33,758 bases of DNA from Zoogloea sp. (GCA_016720685.1 JADKKC010000029.1:1-33758), one strand, 5' to 3'. Shown: positions 14,900 through 23,597, counted from the first letter of the stretch. The notes: a model not told the origin generated them from the sequence alone. Numbers and translations: made by a program.

Positions 14900-17018
14900 G
14901 GGCTCGGGACTCTGGGTGTGGAGCGCTGCGCAGGCGGATACGGACTTCCGCTCCGCCGGTTTCACGGTTGGCGAGACGGATCTCGCCATCGTGTTCGTCG
15001 ATTATTTTTTTTACGATGGCCAGGCCGAGGCCGGTGCCGCGCGCCTTGGTCGTTACGTAGGGCTCGAAGGCACGGTTCAGTATTTCGGGCGGAAAGCCCG
15101 GCCCGTTGTCGCGCAGGATCAAGTCTACCCGGCGGGCGTCGGTGCGGGTCAACAGCCAGATTTCCGGCGCATCCACATCCACCAGCGCATCTTCCGCGTT
15201 CTGCAGCAGGTTGTGGATGACCTGGCGGATCTGGGTGGCGTCACCGAGCACGGCGGGCGTTTCGGCGGCGAGTTCGGCATGGATCATGACCCGCGAACCT
15301 TCATAGAGCACCAGCACTTCGCGAACCAGCCCGTTGAGATCGAGCGGCGTCATCACGGGACTGGGCAGGCGGGCGTAGTCGCGGAAGGCGTTGACGAGGT
15401 TTTTCATCGCCTCCACCTGATTCACGATCGTGGTGGTGGAGCGCTCGAGCATGGCCCGGCCTTCGGGGTCGAGGCGATCGGCCAGCTTGAACATCAGGCG
15501 CTCGGCAGAGAGCTGGATGGGCGTGAGCGGGTTCTTGATCTCATGGGCGAGGCGCCGCGCCACTTCGGCCCAGGCAGCGGTGCGCTGGGCGGCAATGAGG
15601 TGGGTGATGTCGTCGAACACCACCACCCAGCCGCCGCCGCTGCTGTCGGGCAGGCGGGCACCATGCAACAGCAGGGTCTGGGCACTGCCGTCCGGGTTGG
15701 AGAATTCGATCTGCCGGTTCCAGTCGGCCTCGGGGGCCTGGAAGCCTTCCAGCACCGCATCGCGGAAGGCCGCATGGGCGTGCCAGTCTTCAAGGCGGGT
15801 GCGCTCGTAGTCGTGCAGCTCGTCGTTGAGAATGGTCATGGCGCCGTGGTTGGCGGCGCGCAGGTGGCCATCCGGCGAGAAGGCGAGCACGCCGGCGGAA
15901 AGGTTGGCGAGCACGCTTTCAAGGTAGGCGCGGTTGCGCTCGACGGCGGCGCGGTTGTTGTCAGCCTGGGCGCGGGCGTCTTCCAGCTGGCGGGTCATCT
16001 GGTTGAAGGACTGGGTCAGCACACCGAGCTCGTCCCGGGCGGGCAGGGCCTGGCGGGGGCTGAAGTCGCCGGCGGCAACGGCCTGGGTGCCTTCGGCAAG
16101 GATGAACAGCGGGGCGGCCAGACGCCGGGTCAGCACGAAGGCCACGGCCACCGCGGCAAACAGCGCCAGCAGCAGGGTGAGCGTGAGGGTGAGGGTGTAG
16201 ATGCGCTTGAGGCCGTCGCGGGCGAGGGAGAGTTCCTGGTAGTCCCGGTGCACGGTTTCGACGCTCTCGGCGTGCATCGCGAAGGAGCGCGGCACTTGCT
16301 GGGTGATCTGCAGCAGCAGGGGCTCACCGAAGCGCCGGGACGGTATCGGGACGATCACGCGCAGGACCAGCCCGTCGGCGGCATGGCCTTCGGCGGCGCG
16401 GTAGCCGTGGGCCTGGCGGGCCTGGCGCAGCTGGGCCGAGCTGGGCTGCTCGGGCATCAGGGTGTCGAGCTGGGTGTCGGCGGTGGCGATGATCTGGCCA
16501 GCAGGCGAGAACACGGTGGCGGATTCGACGGTCGCCCGTTCGCGCAGGCGGTTGAGCTGCGGCGAGCGGAGCTGAGGCGTCACCTCAAGCTCGAGCGCCA
16601 TCTGGTCAGCCTTGGCGGCGAGCTGGTCGAGAAGGATGTCGAGGGTGGTGCGGCCCAGTTGCAGGCCGCTTTCGAGGGCCGCATCCACGCGCACGTTGAA
16701 CCAGGAGTCGATGCTTTTGACCGCGAACTGGAGCGACACGGCATACACCAGCACGCCCGGCACCACCGCCATGGCGGCAAAAATGGCCATCAGGCGCAGC
16801 TTGAGGCGCGAGCCGAAGCGGCGTTGCCGGTATTCCAGCCACAGGCTGCGCAGCTGCACGAAAACCAGGCTGGCCAGGCCCAGTGTGATCACGCCGTTGA
16901 GCACCAGCAGCAAGGTGTAGTTGCGGGCGAACAGCGAGGTGTTGGCGCTGGCGGTGGCGAGCAGGAACAGCAGGATGCCGACGATGGCGGCAACGACGAC
17001 GAGGACGGTGGATCTCAT
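14892..17018 (-). CDS. ntrY: NtrY-like membrane sensor histidine kinase
   Basis: A 708-residue kinase: N-terminal membrane segments (about 5-110, three hydrophobic stretches), a periplasmic sensory region, a further TM near 270-290, a HAMP linker (RRLAAPLFILAEG), a PAS domain (ESVLANLSAGVLAFSPDG), then the kinase core. The phospho-histidine box is RRLAHEIKNPLTPIQLSAERL; the ATP-binding boxes are NLLQNAEDAL, RDNGPGFP and GTGLGLAIVKK. The start at 17018 overlaps the DUF4390 stop as ATGA. With NtrX it forms a two-component pair linked in other proteobacteria to nitrogen, redox and envelope control (established knowledge); here it sits directly before the trk genes. Confidence 0.93.
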   Translation of the reverse strand: MRSTVLVVVAAIVGILLFLLATASANTSLFARNYTLLLVLNGVITLGLASLVFVQLRSLWLEYRQRRFGSRLKLRLMAIFAAMAVVPGVLVYAVSLQFAVKSIDSWFNVRVDAALESGLQLGRTTLDILLDQLAAKADQMALELEVTPQLRSPQLNRLRERATVESATVFSPAGQIIATADTQLDTLMPEQPSSAQLRQARQAHGYRAAEGHAADGLVLRVIVPIPSRRFGEPLLLQITQQVPRSFAMHAESVETVHRDYQELSLARDGLKRIYTLTLTLTLLLALFAAVAVAFVLTRRLAAPLFILAEGTQAVAAGDFSPRQALPARDELGVLTQSFNQMTRQLEDARAQADNNRAAVERNRAYLESVLANLSAGVLAFSPDGHLRAANHGAMTILNDELHDYERTRLEDWHAHAAFRDAVLEGFQAPEADWNRQIEFSNPDGSAQTLLLHGARLPDSSGGGWVVVFDDITHLIAAQRTAAWAEVARRLAHEIKNPLTPIQLSAERLMFKLADRLDPEGRAMLERSTTTIVNQVEAMKNLVNAFRDYARLPSPVMTPLDLNGLVREVLVLYEGSRVMIHAELAAETPAVLGDATQIRQVIHNLLQNAEDALVDVDAPEIWLLTRTDARRVDLILRDNGPGFPPEILNRAFEPYVTTKARGTGLGLAIVKKIIDEHDGEIRLANRETGGAEVRIRLRSAPHPESRAHG

Positions 17019-17605
17019 CTGGATTCGCGGGCGGCCGCGACGAAAGTCCACCGGTACCAGTCGCTGGAGAGGTTCCAGTCCTTGTGACCGAAGGCGCTGA
17101 CCTGCAGCGGCTTGGGCAGCTCGCCCACATCGAGCCGGAAGCGCAGCGCGGCGTTGTAGCTGCGCCCAACGCGCAGGGCGTTGCGTTCGGCCACGCCCCA
17201 GTTGCGGATGCGCAGCATGGTGCGCAGGGCTTCGTCGAGGCTGCCGAAGTTCTGGTGCAGCGCGCCGGTGGTGAGGCGGAACTGGCGCGTCAGCGATTGG
17301 TAGGAGAGCCGGTAAGTGAGGGTTCGGGTCGAGATTTCCTCGTCGAGCCAGTACCAGCGCGAGGCGGAAAGTTCGAACTCGGTGACGAAGTAGAGCGCCA
17401 CCCCGCGGCTGACCACGTCGGCCAGCAGCGGGGTGAGTTCGGCAAGAATATCGGCGCTGAGAACGTACTGCTCTTCACCCTGGGTCAGGGCGACGTTGCG
17501 GATCTCTGCCTCTGCCGCCTGCGCCGGGCCGGCCTCGCAGCCGACCCGGACCGCAAGACCGAGAGCCAGCGCTCGCCGCAGGAAGCGACGCCGGTGGTCA
17601 GGCAA
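17015..17605 (-). CDS. DUF4390 exported protein
   Basis: About 196 residues. A basic N terminus (RRRFLRRALALGLAVRVG) and hydrophobic stretch ending PAQAAEAE look like a signal peptide, so it is probably periplasmic or membrane-attached. The body (EAEIRNVALTQGEEQYVLSA..., WYWLDEEISTRTLTYRLSYQ, RNWGVAERNALRVG) matches my recollection of the DUF4390 family, commonly found between rsmB and ntrY in Betaproteobacteria. The stop is certain. The start is not: a TTG at 17605 overlapping the rsmB stop (TTGCCTGA) is preferred, while ATGs at 17635 or 17638 are alternatives. Function unknown; position suggests a link to NtrY sensing. Confidence 0.75.
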   Translation of the reverse strand: MPDHRRRFLRRALALGLAVRVGCEAGPAQAAEAEIRNVALTQGEEQYVLSADILAELTPLLADVVSRGVALYFVTEFELSASRWYWLDEEISTRTLTYRLSYQSLTRQFRLTTGALHQNFGSLDEALRTMLRIRNWGVAERNALRVGRSYNAALRFRLDVGELPKPLQVSAFGHKDWNLSSDWYRWTFVAAARESR

Positions 17606-18915
17606 CTTTCTCGAGCAGGGCGTAGAAGAATCCATCATGTTCGGGGCAGGGGAGATGCTGGCAGTCGAGTTGTCCGCCGATGGGGATACGGCGGCAATCG
17701 GGATGGCGGGCGGCGAAGGCAGCAACCTGATCACCATTTTCTTCGGCGAATACCGAGCATGTGGCATAGAGCATTTTGCCACCCGGCGCGAGGACTCGCC
17801 ACAGGGCTTCGAGAATGTCAGCCTGTTGTGCGGCAAAGCGGGCGATGTCGTCGGAGCGGCGCAGCCACTTGATGTCTGGGTTGCGGCGCACCACACCAGA
17901 GGCGGAGCAAGGCACATCGGCCAGGATACGGTCGAAGGGGCGACCGTTCCACCAGCGCTCCAGGTCACGGCAATCCGCGGTGTGAACCTTGGCGCCGAGG
18001 CCCAGGCGATCCAGGTTTTCGGTAGCCCGGCGGGCGCGGCCCGCGTCGGAATCTAGGGCGGTGAGGATCACATCGGCGGTTTCGAGGATGTGCGCGGTCT
18101 TGCCACCCGGCGCTGCAGGCGTCGAGCACACGCAGGCCGTCATCGAGATCGAGGTAGTCGGCAGCGTACTGGGCGCCGGCATCCTGCACGCTGACGCAGC
18201 CTTCGGCAAAGCCCGGCACGCGGCTGACCGCCACCGGGCGCTCGAGCAGCAGGGCGCCGTTGGGCAGCTCGCGCACCGCCAGCCCGGCCTCGGCAAAGCT
18301 TTCCAGGGTTTCGCTCAACGTAGCCCGCAGGGGATTGATGCGCAGGGCCATCGGCGGGTGCATATTGCCGGCCGCCAGGATCGCGCGCCAGTGTTGCGGG
18401 TACTGGCTTTTGAGACGACGGATCCACCAGGGCGGATGGCGGTGCTCGGCCACCATGTCGGCGTCGGCGGCCTTGGCAAGCTCGTCGTGCTGGCGCAGCG
18501 CGTTGCGCAGCACGCCGTTCACGACGCCCTTGAAATTGCCGCCAAGCACCGTGGCCGCCGCGCTGACCGCTTGGTCGACGGTGGTGTGGGCCGCCTCCGG
18601 ACGGCTGCCGAGACGGTACAGGGCGACCCGCAGCAGGGAACGGGCGGGTTCCTGGAGCGGCTTGGCGAGCAACTTGCCGAGAATGAAATCCTGCCGGCCG
18701 AAGTCACGCAGGGTGCTGTAGGCAAGGTCGAGAATGGCACCCCGCACGCCCGACGGTGTGGCCGGGCGGGCATCCCACAGCGCGGCGAGGGCGTCGGTCA
18801 GGGTTCTGCCGGCGCCAACTTCGGCGACGAGTTCAGCCGCGGCGAGGAGGGCGTAGCCGAGACTGTCTTCGGGCAGGCTGGGCGGCTGGGCTGGGCGGTG
18901 GTGACTGTTTTGCAT
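17598..18915 (-). pseudogene. rsmB: 16S rRNA (cytosine-967-C5)-methyltransferase RsmB, frameshifted
   Basis: The first frame (ATG 18915) holds the NusB-like domain (RQDFILGKLL..., TTVDQAVSAA) and runs to RVLDAC. The conserved continuation APGGKTAHILE, then DVPCSASGVVRRNPDIKW (catalytic Cys) and YATCSVFAEEN (second Cys), lies in another frame that stops at 17598. At 18111-18117 the coding strand reads TGCAGCG where TGCGCAGCG would give DACAAPGGK, so a lost GC dinucleotide fits; the 1318-nt span plus 2 is exactly 440 codons. RsmB methylates C967 of 16S rRNA using SAM. The gene follows the spermidine synthase-like gene by 6 nt. The break may be a sequencing error. Confidence 0.9.
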
Positions 18916-18921
18916 TGGGTT

Positions 18922-19785
18922 TCAGGCGAGGAGATCGCGCACGTAGTTGGGCAGGACGCTGCTTGCAAGGTGCAGGGCTGGATTGTAGTAGCGCAGGGCT
19001 TCAATACCACGCGCGGCAAGACGGGCGGCGAGGCAGGCTTCGTCGGGCACGGGCAGGTCTGTGAGGCGGGCGTGAGCCAGCAGCCACGGACCACCGTAAA
19101 GGGGAACATTGATCAGGCTGGAGCCCACGGCGGGAAAGACGCCTCGCAAGCGAAGCATGAGTGTCCGTACTTTATCAGGCTGGTAGAAGGGCGAACCAAG
19201 TTGTGTGTGAATCAGCCCGTTCGGCGTCAGGCTGGCGGCGCACAGGTGCAGAAAAGCATCGCCGTGCAGGTGAGCGCATGCGGGGTCATCGGGCTCGGTC
19301 AGGTCGAACAGGATCAGGTCGAAGCGCTCGCCCCGTGCGTGGAGTGTGCGCAGGGTTTCGGCTGCATCGCCGATGTGCAAAGCCACGCGGGGATTGTCGA
19401 AAGCGCCAGCGGGCAGGGTCACGATTTCTGCCGACACAACGCGCACCACGTCGGGGTCGAGCTCTGCCACAACAATGCGGGTGAGGCTGGGATGCTTGAG
19501 CAGCTCGCGGCACTGGCGCCGTCGCCGCCCCCCTAGAATCAGCGCCGACACCGGAGCAGGGTGGGCGAAGGCCGCGATGTGGGCGAGGCCTTCGTGGATG
19601 ATGAACTCGTCGGCCTCGGCCGCCATCGCATGACCGTCGAGATGGTACAGGCGCCCAAAGCTGCGCGTGGTTTCGACGCTGATGCGCTGCCACGGGCTGA
19701 CGTATTCACGAGCGGCGTTGCTGCACTCGATCCGGAGGCCGATGTCCGTGGCCAGGGGTGCGAGGAAATGATCTGTTTGTTTCAC
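18922..19785 (-). CDS. Spermidine synthase-like aminopropyltransferase
   Basis: About 287 residues of the spermidine synthase (SpeE) fold: RSFGRLYHLDGHAMAAEADEF, FIIHEGLAHIAAF, VVAELDPDVV, LILFDLTEPDD and YYNPALHLASSVLPNYV. The cofactor loop is abnormal: LGGRRRRQC instead of the family's GGGDGAS-R. On the coding strand this arises from six Gs (plus 19528-19533) where five restore the frame and a missing C near 19509-19510, two compensating one-base changes. The GTG at 19785 is chosen because GGAG lies 8 nt upstream; that start region is inside a parS site. Divergence from true SpeE is enough that the amine substrate is uncertain. First gene of the block leading to rsmB and ntrYX. Confidence 0.8.
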   Translation of the reverse strand: MKQTDHFLAPLATDIGLRIECSNAAREYVSPWQRISVETTRSFGRLYHLDGHAMAAEADEFIIHEGLAHIAAFAHPAPVSALILGGRRRRQCRELLKHPSLTRIVVAELDPDVVRVVSAEIVTLPAGAFDNPRVALHIGDAAETLRTLHARGERFDLILFDLTEPDDPACAHLHGDAFLHLCAASLTPNGLIHTQLGSPFYQPDKVRTLMLRLRGVFPAVGSSLINVPLYGGPWLLAHARLTDLPVPDEACLAARLAARGIEALRYYNPALHLASSVLPNYVRDLLA

Positions 19786-19793
19786 GTGGAACA
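19778..19793. promoter_or_regulatory. parS site 1
   Basis: TGTTTCACGTGGAACA matches the chromosomal parS consensus TGTTNCACGTGNAACA at every fixed position. ParB binds this sequence and loads ParA/SMC-dependent origin segregation (established knowledge). It overlaps the start codon and leader of the spermidine synthase-like gene. Confidence 0.9.
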
Positions 19794-19934
19794 CTCCACT
19801 CGACAAAGAATGTGGCGGCACAAAAACGCGAGATGCGTCAGATTGCCAGCCACATTGTCGGCCCAGGTGGAGACCGACGTGCGCAGAATATCCAGCCCCC
19901 GGCCAAGAAACAGGAGGGGGCGATCCACCGATAA

Positions 19935-19950
19935 TGTTTCACGTGGAACA
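19935..19950. promoter_or_regulatory. parS site 2
   Basis: A second, identical TGTTTCACGTGGAACA in the same orientation, 157 bp from site 1 (start to start), in the gap between sir2 and the spermidine synthase-like gene. Two exact copies so close, about 8.3 kb from dnaA, make chance very unlikely. Confidence 0.9.
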
Positions 19951-19956
19951 ACCGGA

Positions 19957-20796
19957 TCAGGCCCTGAAAAACCCCGTTTCCGTAAGTGCGGCGTGAATTC
20001 CGGTGAGCGCTTCCAGCCCGCCACAGGGCAGGCTGACTCCGCGAACAGGGCTCTCCGGCTCCGTCGGGTTGATGCGAATCAGCGGCTCGCCGAGGCTTTC
20101 GCTGAACCAGCGCACCGTTGGCACATGGCTGCCAGCACCGATCTCGACAATCACCGGCCTGGCTGCACCGCGCAGCCAGACATCCAGGCGTCGACGCTGG
20201 GAATCAGTGCGCTGACCAAGCCAGCCCCAGTCGCCAAACATCAGCACATTGGGACGCAGCAGATCATTGCAGCTGGCGCAACGGGGCAGGGGTGAGCGCA
20301 GCAGGCAGGCGGCCTCGTCCACGTCGGGCTGAAAACCGTCGGCCGGAACAATCGCTTCGCCACAACCGGCCATGCACTGCAGGTGATGAATGGAACCGTG
20401 CACTTCACACAGGCCTGTATCGGAAAAGCCTGCCTTTTGAAACTGGCCATCCACGTTGGACGTGAACACAAAACTGCCCTGCGCCAAACGCCCGGCAATA
20501 GCCTGCAGGATGGCGAAGCCGGCGTGGGGCACGGTACGACGATAGAGATTCAGGCGGTGTCCGTAAAAGCCCCAGGCGCGCGCCGGCGAAGCCCGGAAGG
20601 CATCCGGGCTGGCAATGTCCTCGAAAGCGATGCGTGCCTCGGCCAGAGCCGGGTAAGCCCGCCAGAAACCGGCATTGCCACGGAAATCCGGCAGCCCGGA
20701 ATCCACACCCATGCCGGCACCCGCCGCGATGATCAGCCCGTCGGCCGCCGCGATGAGTCGTGCCGCTTCGGCAAACAAGGAGGCGTGAGGGCTCAT
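19957..20796 (-). CDS. Sir2-family NAD-dependent protein deacylase
   Basis: A 279-residue sirtuin. The NAD loop GAGMGVDSGLPDFRG, TSNVDGQF, catalytic VHGSIHHLQC and RPNVLMFGDW are present. Zinc cysteines appear as C-MAG-C and CASC. It removes acyl groups from lysines using NAD. The usual second-site pattern TQN is replaced by TSN, a variant seen in divergent sirtuins, and the motif DGQFQKAGF is well kept. The ATG at 20796 overlaps the tam stop (ATGA), so the two are co-translated. It ends just before parS site 2. Confidence 0.88.
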   Translation of the reverse strand: MSPHASLFAEAARLIAAADGLIIAAGAGMGVDSGLPDFRGNAGFWRAYPALAEARIAFEDIASPDAFRASPARAWGFYGHRLNLYRRTVPHAGFAILQAIAGRLAQGSFVFTSNVDGQFQKAGFSDTGLCEVHGSIHHLQCMAGCGEAIVPADGFQPDVDEAACLLRSPLPRCASCNDLLRPNVLMFGDWGWLGQRTDSQRRRLDVWLRGAARPVIVEIGAGSHVPTVRWFSESLGEPLIRINPTEPESPVRGVSLPCGGLEALTGIHAALTETGFFRA

Positions 20797-21554
20797 CGCT
20801 GAGCGAGGATAAAGAAACGGCGAAAGGGAAACAGCGTGATCCCGGCCGACGAGGACGGATAGGCCTCAAGCAGCCGCGGGCCGAGCGCATCGAGAAAAAC
20901 CGTCCGGGAGGCTGCGTCGAGCAAGGCCAGGTAAGGCAGCAAGGTGGTGCCGCTCAACCAGTTGAGCACCGGAGCGGGACCATCGAGGGCTTGCCAGTAG
21001 GTCGTCTCCCACAGGGTCAGGCGGCTCGCGAGGGGGGCGAGAATACGGTGATAGTCGGCCAGCCCGAGCACCGCACCCATGCGCGCGGCGCCGAGCCTGC
21101 CAGCCCAGGCGGGCTCGGCAGCCAGCTCACGGATCAAGCGGTGCGACGGTGCATCGAAGTTGGCGGGCATCTGCACCGCCAGCACGCCACCCGGCGCAAG
21201 GCTGTCGAGCAGCCGCGGGAAGAGCGCCTCGTGGTCGCCGAGCCAGTGCAACGCGGCATTGGAAAACACCAGGTCGAGCGGGGTGTCAGGTACCCACTGC
21301 TCGACACTGGCCAGCTCAAACCGAAGTGCCGGCAAGGCAGCCCGGGCCCGGGCCAGCATCTCGGGCGAACTGTCGAGCCCGGTGATCTGCGCCTTCGGCC
21401 AGCGGGTGGCGAGCAGGCGGGTGACATTGCCGGGGCCGCAACCCAGATCCACGGCCCGATCCGGCGCGGCCAGCGCAACCCGGTCGAGCAGATCCAGCGC
21501 GGGACGAAGACGTTCGTCGGCAAACTGCAGGTATCGATCCGGCTCCCAACTCAT
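20793..21554 (-). CDS. tam: Trans-aconitate 2-methyltransferase-like enzyme
   Basis: A 253-residue SAM-dependent methyltransferase. The start at 21554 (MSWEPDRYLQF) follows a strong AGGAGGTG. SAM-binding motif DLGCGPGN, acidic LDSSPEML, and FSNAALHWLGDHEALFPRL are typical of Tam, which methylates trans-aconitate to blunt inhibition of aconitase. The central and C-terminal parts (TTYWQALDGPAPVLNWLSGTTL, FPFRRFFILA) also match. Assignment to Tam rather than another small-molecule methyltransferase is good but not proven. Co-translated with sir2. Confidence 0.85.
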   Translation of the reverse strand: MSWEPDRYLQFADERLRPALDLLDRVALAAPDRAVDLGCGPGNVTRLLATRWPKAQITGLDSSPEMLARARAALPALRFELASVEQWVPDTPLDLVFSNAALHWLGDHEALFPRLLDSLAPGGVLAVQMPANFDAPSHRLIRELAAEPAWAGRLGAARMGAVLGLADYHRILAPLASRLTLWETTYWQALDGPAPVLNWLSGTTLLPYLALLDAASRTVFLDALGPRLLEAYPSSSAGITLFPFRRFFILAQR

Positions 21555-21612
21555 GGCACACCTCCTGTCAAAGAGCCCCATTGTCACCGAAGCGCTGCCG
21601 GGCAACCAAAAG

Positions 21613-21636
21613 AAAACCCGGCCGAAGCCGGGTTTT
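21613..21636 (-). terminator. Intrinsic terminator of the glycine-zipper lipoprotein gene
   Basis: Perfect 10-bp stem AAAACCCGGC / GCCGGGTTTT with a 4-nt loop; on the minus strand it is followed by a T-rich run (TTTTCTTTTGG). It lies 23-46 nt after the lipoprotein stop and before tam. Confidence 0.9.
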
Positions 21637-21658
21637 GCAGTATCGAGCGGCAGGGCCT

Positions 21659-21865
21659 CTAGCGCTTGATCTGGTTGCCGATGACACCTCCCACCGCAGC
21701 GCCGCCGACGGTGCCGACAGCACTCCCGCCGGTCAACACCGAGCCCGCCACACCACCAACGGCCGCACCGATTGCGGTGTTCTTCTGCTGCGCGTTCATG
21801 TTGGCGCAGCCGGAAAAAGTCGCCATGACCAACCCGGCGGCCAGACTTCTGGTCAACATATTCAT
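21659..21865 (-). CDS. Glycine-zipper outer-membrane lipoprotein
   Basis: A 68-residue protein. The N terminus MNMLTRSLAAGLVMATFSGC is a lipoprotein signal with lipobox FSGC. The mature part is one glycine zipper hairpin (GAAVGGVAGSVLTGG...VGGAAVGGVIGNQIKR), as in the YMGG / OsmB-like group of small stress-linked lipoproteins. The ATG at 21865 is preferred over 21868 because AGGAG then has about 6 nt spacing. Monocistronic, with its own terminator. Shares an upstream motif with the secreted protein gene at 3387. Confidence 0.85.
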   Translation of the reverse strand: MNMLTRSLAAGLVMATFSGCANMNAQQKNTAIGAAVGGVAGSVLTGGSAVGTVGGAAVGGVIGNQIKR

Positions 21866-22098
21866 CATTCTCTCCTGTCTTGATCCGGTCTTCCGCCCGA
21901 CATGGCGACGACCGATTGTGTGCCTCGAATATAGAAGACACGCGGTGCGGAGGTTGTAAGGAGTGGTGTGAATTTGTAAATGCCCGCGGGCGCCGGGTTC
22001 GGGGAAGCACGGTCGCGTGTGATCCAGGCAAAGGAAGTCTGCCGCGCCATGTGCTAACGTTGATAACGCAGTCAAAAGCCATCTTGAGGGTCGATCCG

Positions 22099-22947
22099 AT
22101 GCTTTCACCGTTTCAGTTGCGCTGGGGTATCGATCAATGGGTTGAGTTCCTCAAGGACAAGGAAATACCCGTACTCCCCCGCACCCATGCGTTAATGACG
22201 GTGCTGAGTGAGCAGAGCCGCGAAACCAGCGACATGATCTCTGCCCGCGAACTGTCCGGCTACGTCTATGCCGATCCCTATCTGGCGCTCAAGCTGCTCC
22301 GCCACGCCGAGGGGCGACGTACCCAACGACTGGGTCAGGAAACCACCACCGCGCTGGGGGCGGTGCTGCAAACCGGGTTCGACGATCTGCTCCAGGTCGT
22401 GATCAAAAGCAGCCTCAGCGACGACAGCCTGCAGGGCGGCAACAATTGTGAGCTCCTCGCGATGCTGGCATCGAGCATCGCGCGTGCCTGGGCAATGCAA
22501 CGGACTGACGTATCGCCGGACGAAGTGGCGCTGGCGGCGCTGCTGTCGGAGAGCGGCGAGCTGCTGCTCTGGCACTTTGCCCCGGAGCTGCCCTTGAAGG
22601 TCGAGGCGGAACTGAGCTCGGGTCGCGCTTTCCGCCCGCTCGCGGCGCAACAGCAGGCGATCGGATTCAGCTTCAAGCAACTCACCCTGGCCCTGGTCCA
22701 GGCATGGCAACTGCCCGTGATCATCGCCTTGCTGATCAAGGGCACCGACACCCCGCGCGCCAACATTGCACGACTGGCTGTCGAAACAGCCCGCTACATC
22801 CTCGCCAACGAGCGCCACCCGTCGCTGCCGGCCGTGATCATCAACCTGAAAACCCTGACTCCCGGCGCCAAGTACGCAAACCTGATCAATCCACTGCCAG
22901 TTCCCGACGATTACAAGGCAGAGATACTCCGTGCCGTGGGGGCGTAG
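22099..22947 (+). CDS. HDOD-domain signalling protein
   Basis: A 282-residue soluble protein. After a short N-terminal segment, IPVLPRTHALMTVLSE and ISARELSGYVYADPYLALKLLRHA match the HDOD fold, a catalytically dead relative of HD phosphohydrolases found in signalling pathways. The expected later helices (LAMLASSIARAWA, EVALAALLSESGELLLWHFAPE) are present. The ATG at 22099 follows GAGGG with good spacing; the longer open frame upstream is unlikely coding. The Aer-like PAS gene follows after 29 nt, so the pair is probably one transcript. The partner is unknown. Confidence 0.85.
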   Translation: MLSPFQLRWGIDQWVEFLKDKEIPVLPRTHALMTVLSEQSRETSDMISARELSGYVYADPYLALKLLRHAEGRRTQRLGQETTTALGAVLQTGFDDLLQVVIKSSLSDDSLQGGNNCELLAMLASSIARAWAMQRTDVSPDEVALAALLSESGELLLWHFAPELPLKVEAELSSGRAFRPLAAQQQAIGFSFKQLTLALVQAWQLPVIIALLIKGTDTPRANIARLAVETARYILANERHPSLPAVIINLKTLTPGAKYANLINPLPVPDDYKAEILRAVGA

Positions 22948-22976
22948 CTGCTGCAATTTTTCAATAAGGACACCCA

Positions 22977-23498
22977 TTGAAACCTCGCACCATTACACCG
23001 ACAGACCAGGAACGCATTCTTCCGGCCGATCGCTACATCCTGTCGACCTCCGACCTGAGCGGGCGCATCACCTCGGTGAACGATCTGTTCATCGAGTTTT
23101 CCGGCCACCCCGAGAACGATCTGCTCGCAACCCAGCACAACATCGTTCGACATCCGGACATGCCGCGCGCGGTGTATTCGATCATGTGGGATGCCATCAA
23201 GGATGGGGATGAGTTCTCCGGCTACATCAAGAACATCTCGAAGGACGGGGGCTTCTACTGGGTGTACGCGCATGTCCTGCCCATCACCGATGCCGAAGGC
23301 GACCTTACCGGCTACCGATCGGTGCGCCGCCATGCAAGCAGAACCGCCATTGCGAAAGTCGCCGCCTTGTATGCCGAGATGCTCGCAGCCGAAAAAGCAG
23401 CCGGCCCCCAGGACGCGATAGGCGCAGGGCTTGCGGTGCTGCGACGCCACCTGGCGGCGGCAGGCATGGGCTACGAGCAATTCATCGCCCACCTGTAA
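22977..23498 (+). CDS. Aer-like PAS-domain protein
   Basis: A 173-residue protein that is little more than a PAS domain. The pattern STSDLSGRITSVNDLFIEFSGHPENDLLATQHNIVRHPDMPRAVYSIMWDAIKDG and GFYWVYAHVLPITDAEG (given here in part by motif) is the FAD-binding type found at the N terminus of the aerotaxis receptor Aer. No HAMP, kinase or methyl-accepting domain follows, only a short helical tail. TTG is the start, supported by AAGGA 6 nt before it. With the HDOD gene it suggests a redox-sensing module. Confidence 0.85.
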   Translation: MKPRTITPTDQERILPADRYILSTSDLSGRITSVNDLFIEFSGHPENDLLATQHNIVRHPDMPRAVYSIMWDAIKDGDEFSGYIKNISKDGGFYWVYAHVLPITDAEGDLTGYRSVRRHASRTAIAKVAALYAEMLAAEKAAGPQDAIGAGLAVLRRHLAAAGMGYEQFIAHL

Positions 23499-23573
23499 AG
23501 CGCAGTCGAGCTTGAGGGAAAGCTTTCCGGAGCGGCCCCCCGAACACCGCAGCTCCACCTCTGCACACGAAAA

Positions 23574-23597
23574 CCCCGGCGCGCGGCCGGGGCATTT
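23574..23597 (+). terminator. Intrinsic terminator after the HDOD-PAS operon
   Basis: Stem CCCCGGC / GCCGGGG with a 5-nt loop, then CATTTT. A run of A on the other side lets it also serve the convergent gene at 23627. Confidence 0.85.

Noticed and set aside
19782..20024. 80-codon minus-strand frame across parS 2
   Set aside because: Overlaps the end of sir2, no ribosome binding site, and the VPRET-like residues merely translate the parS sequence.
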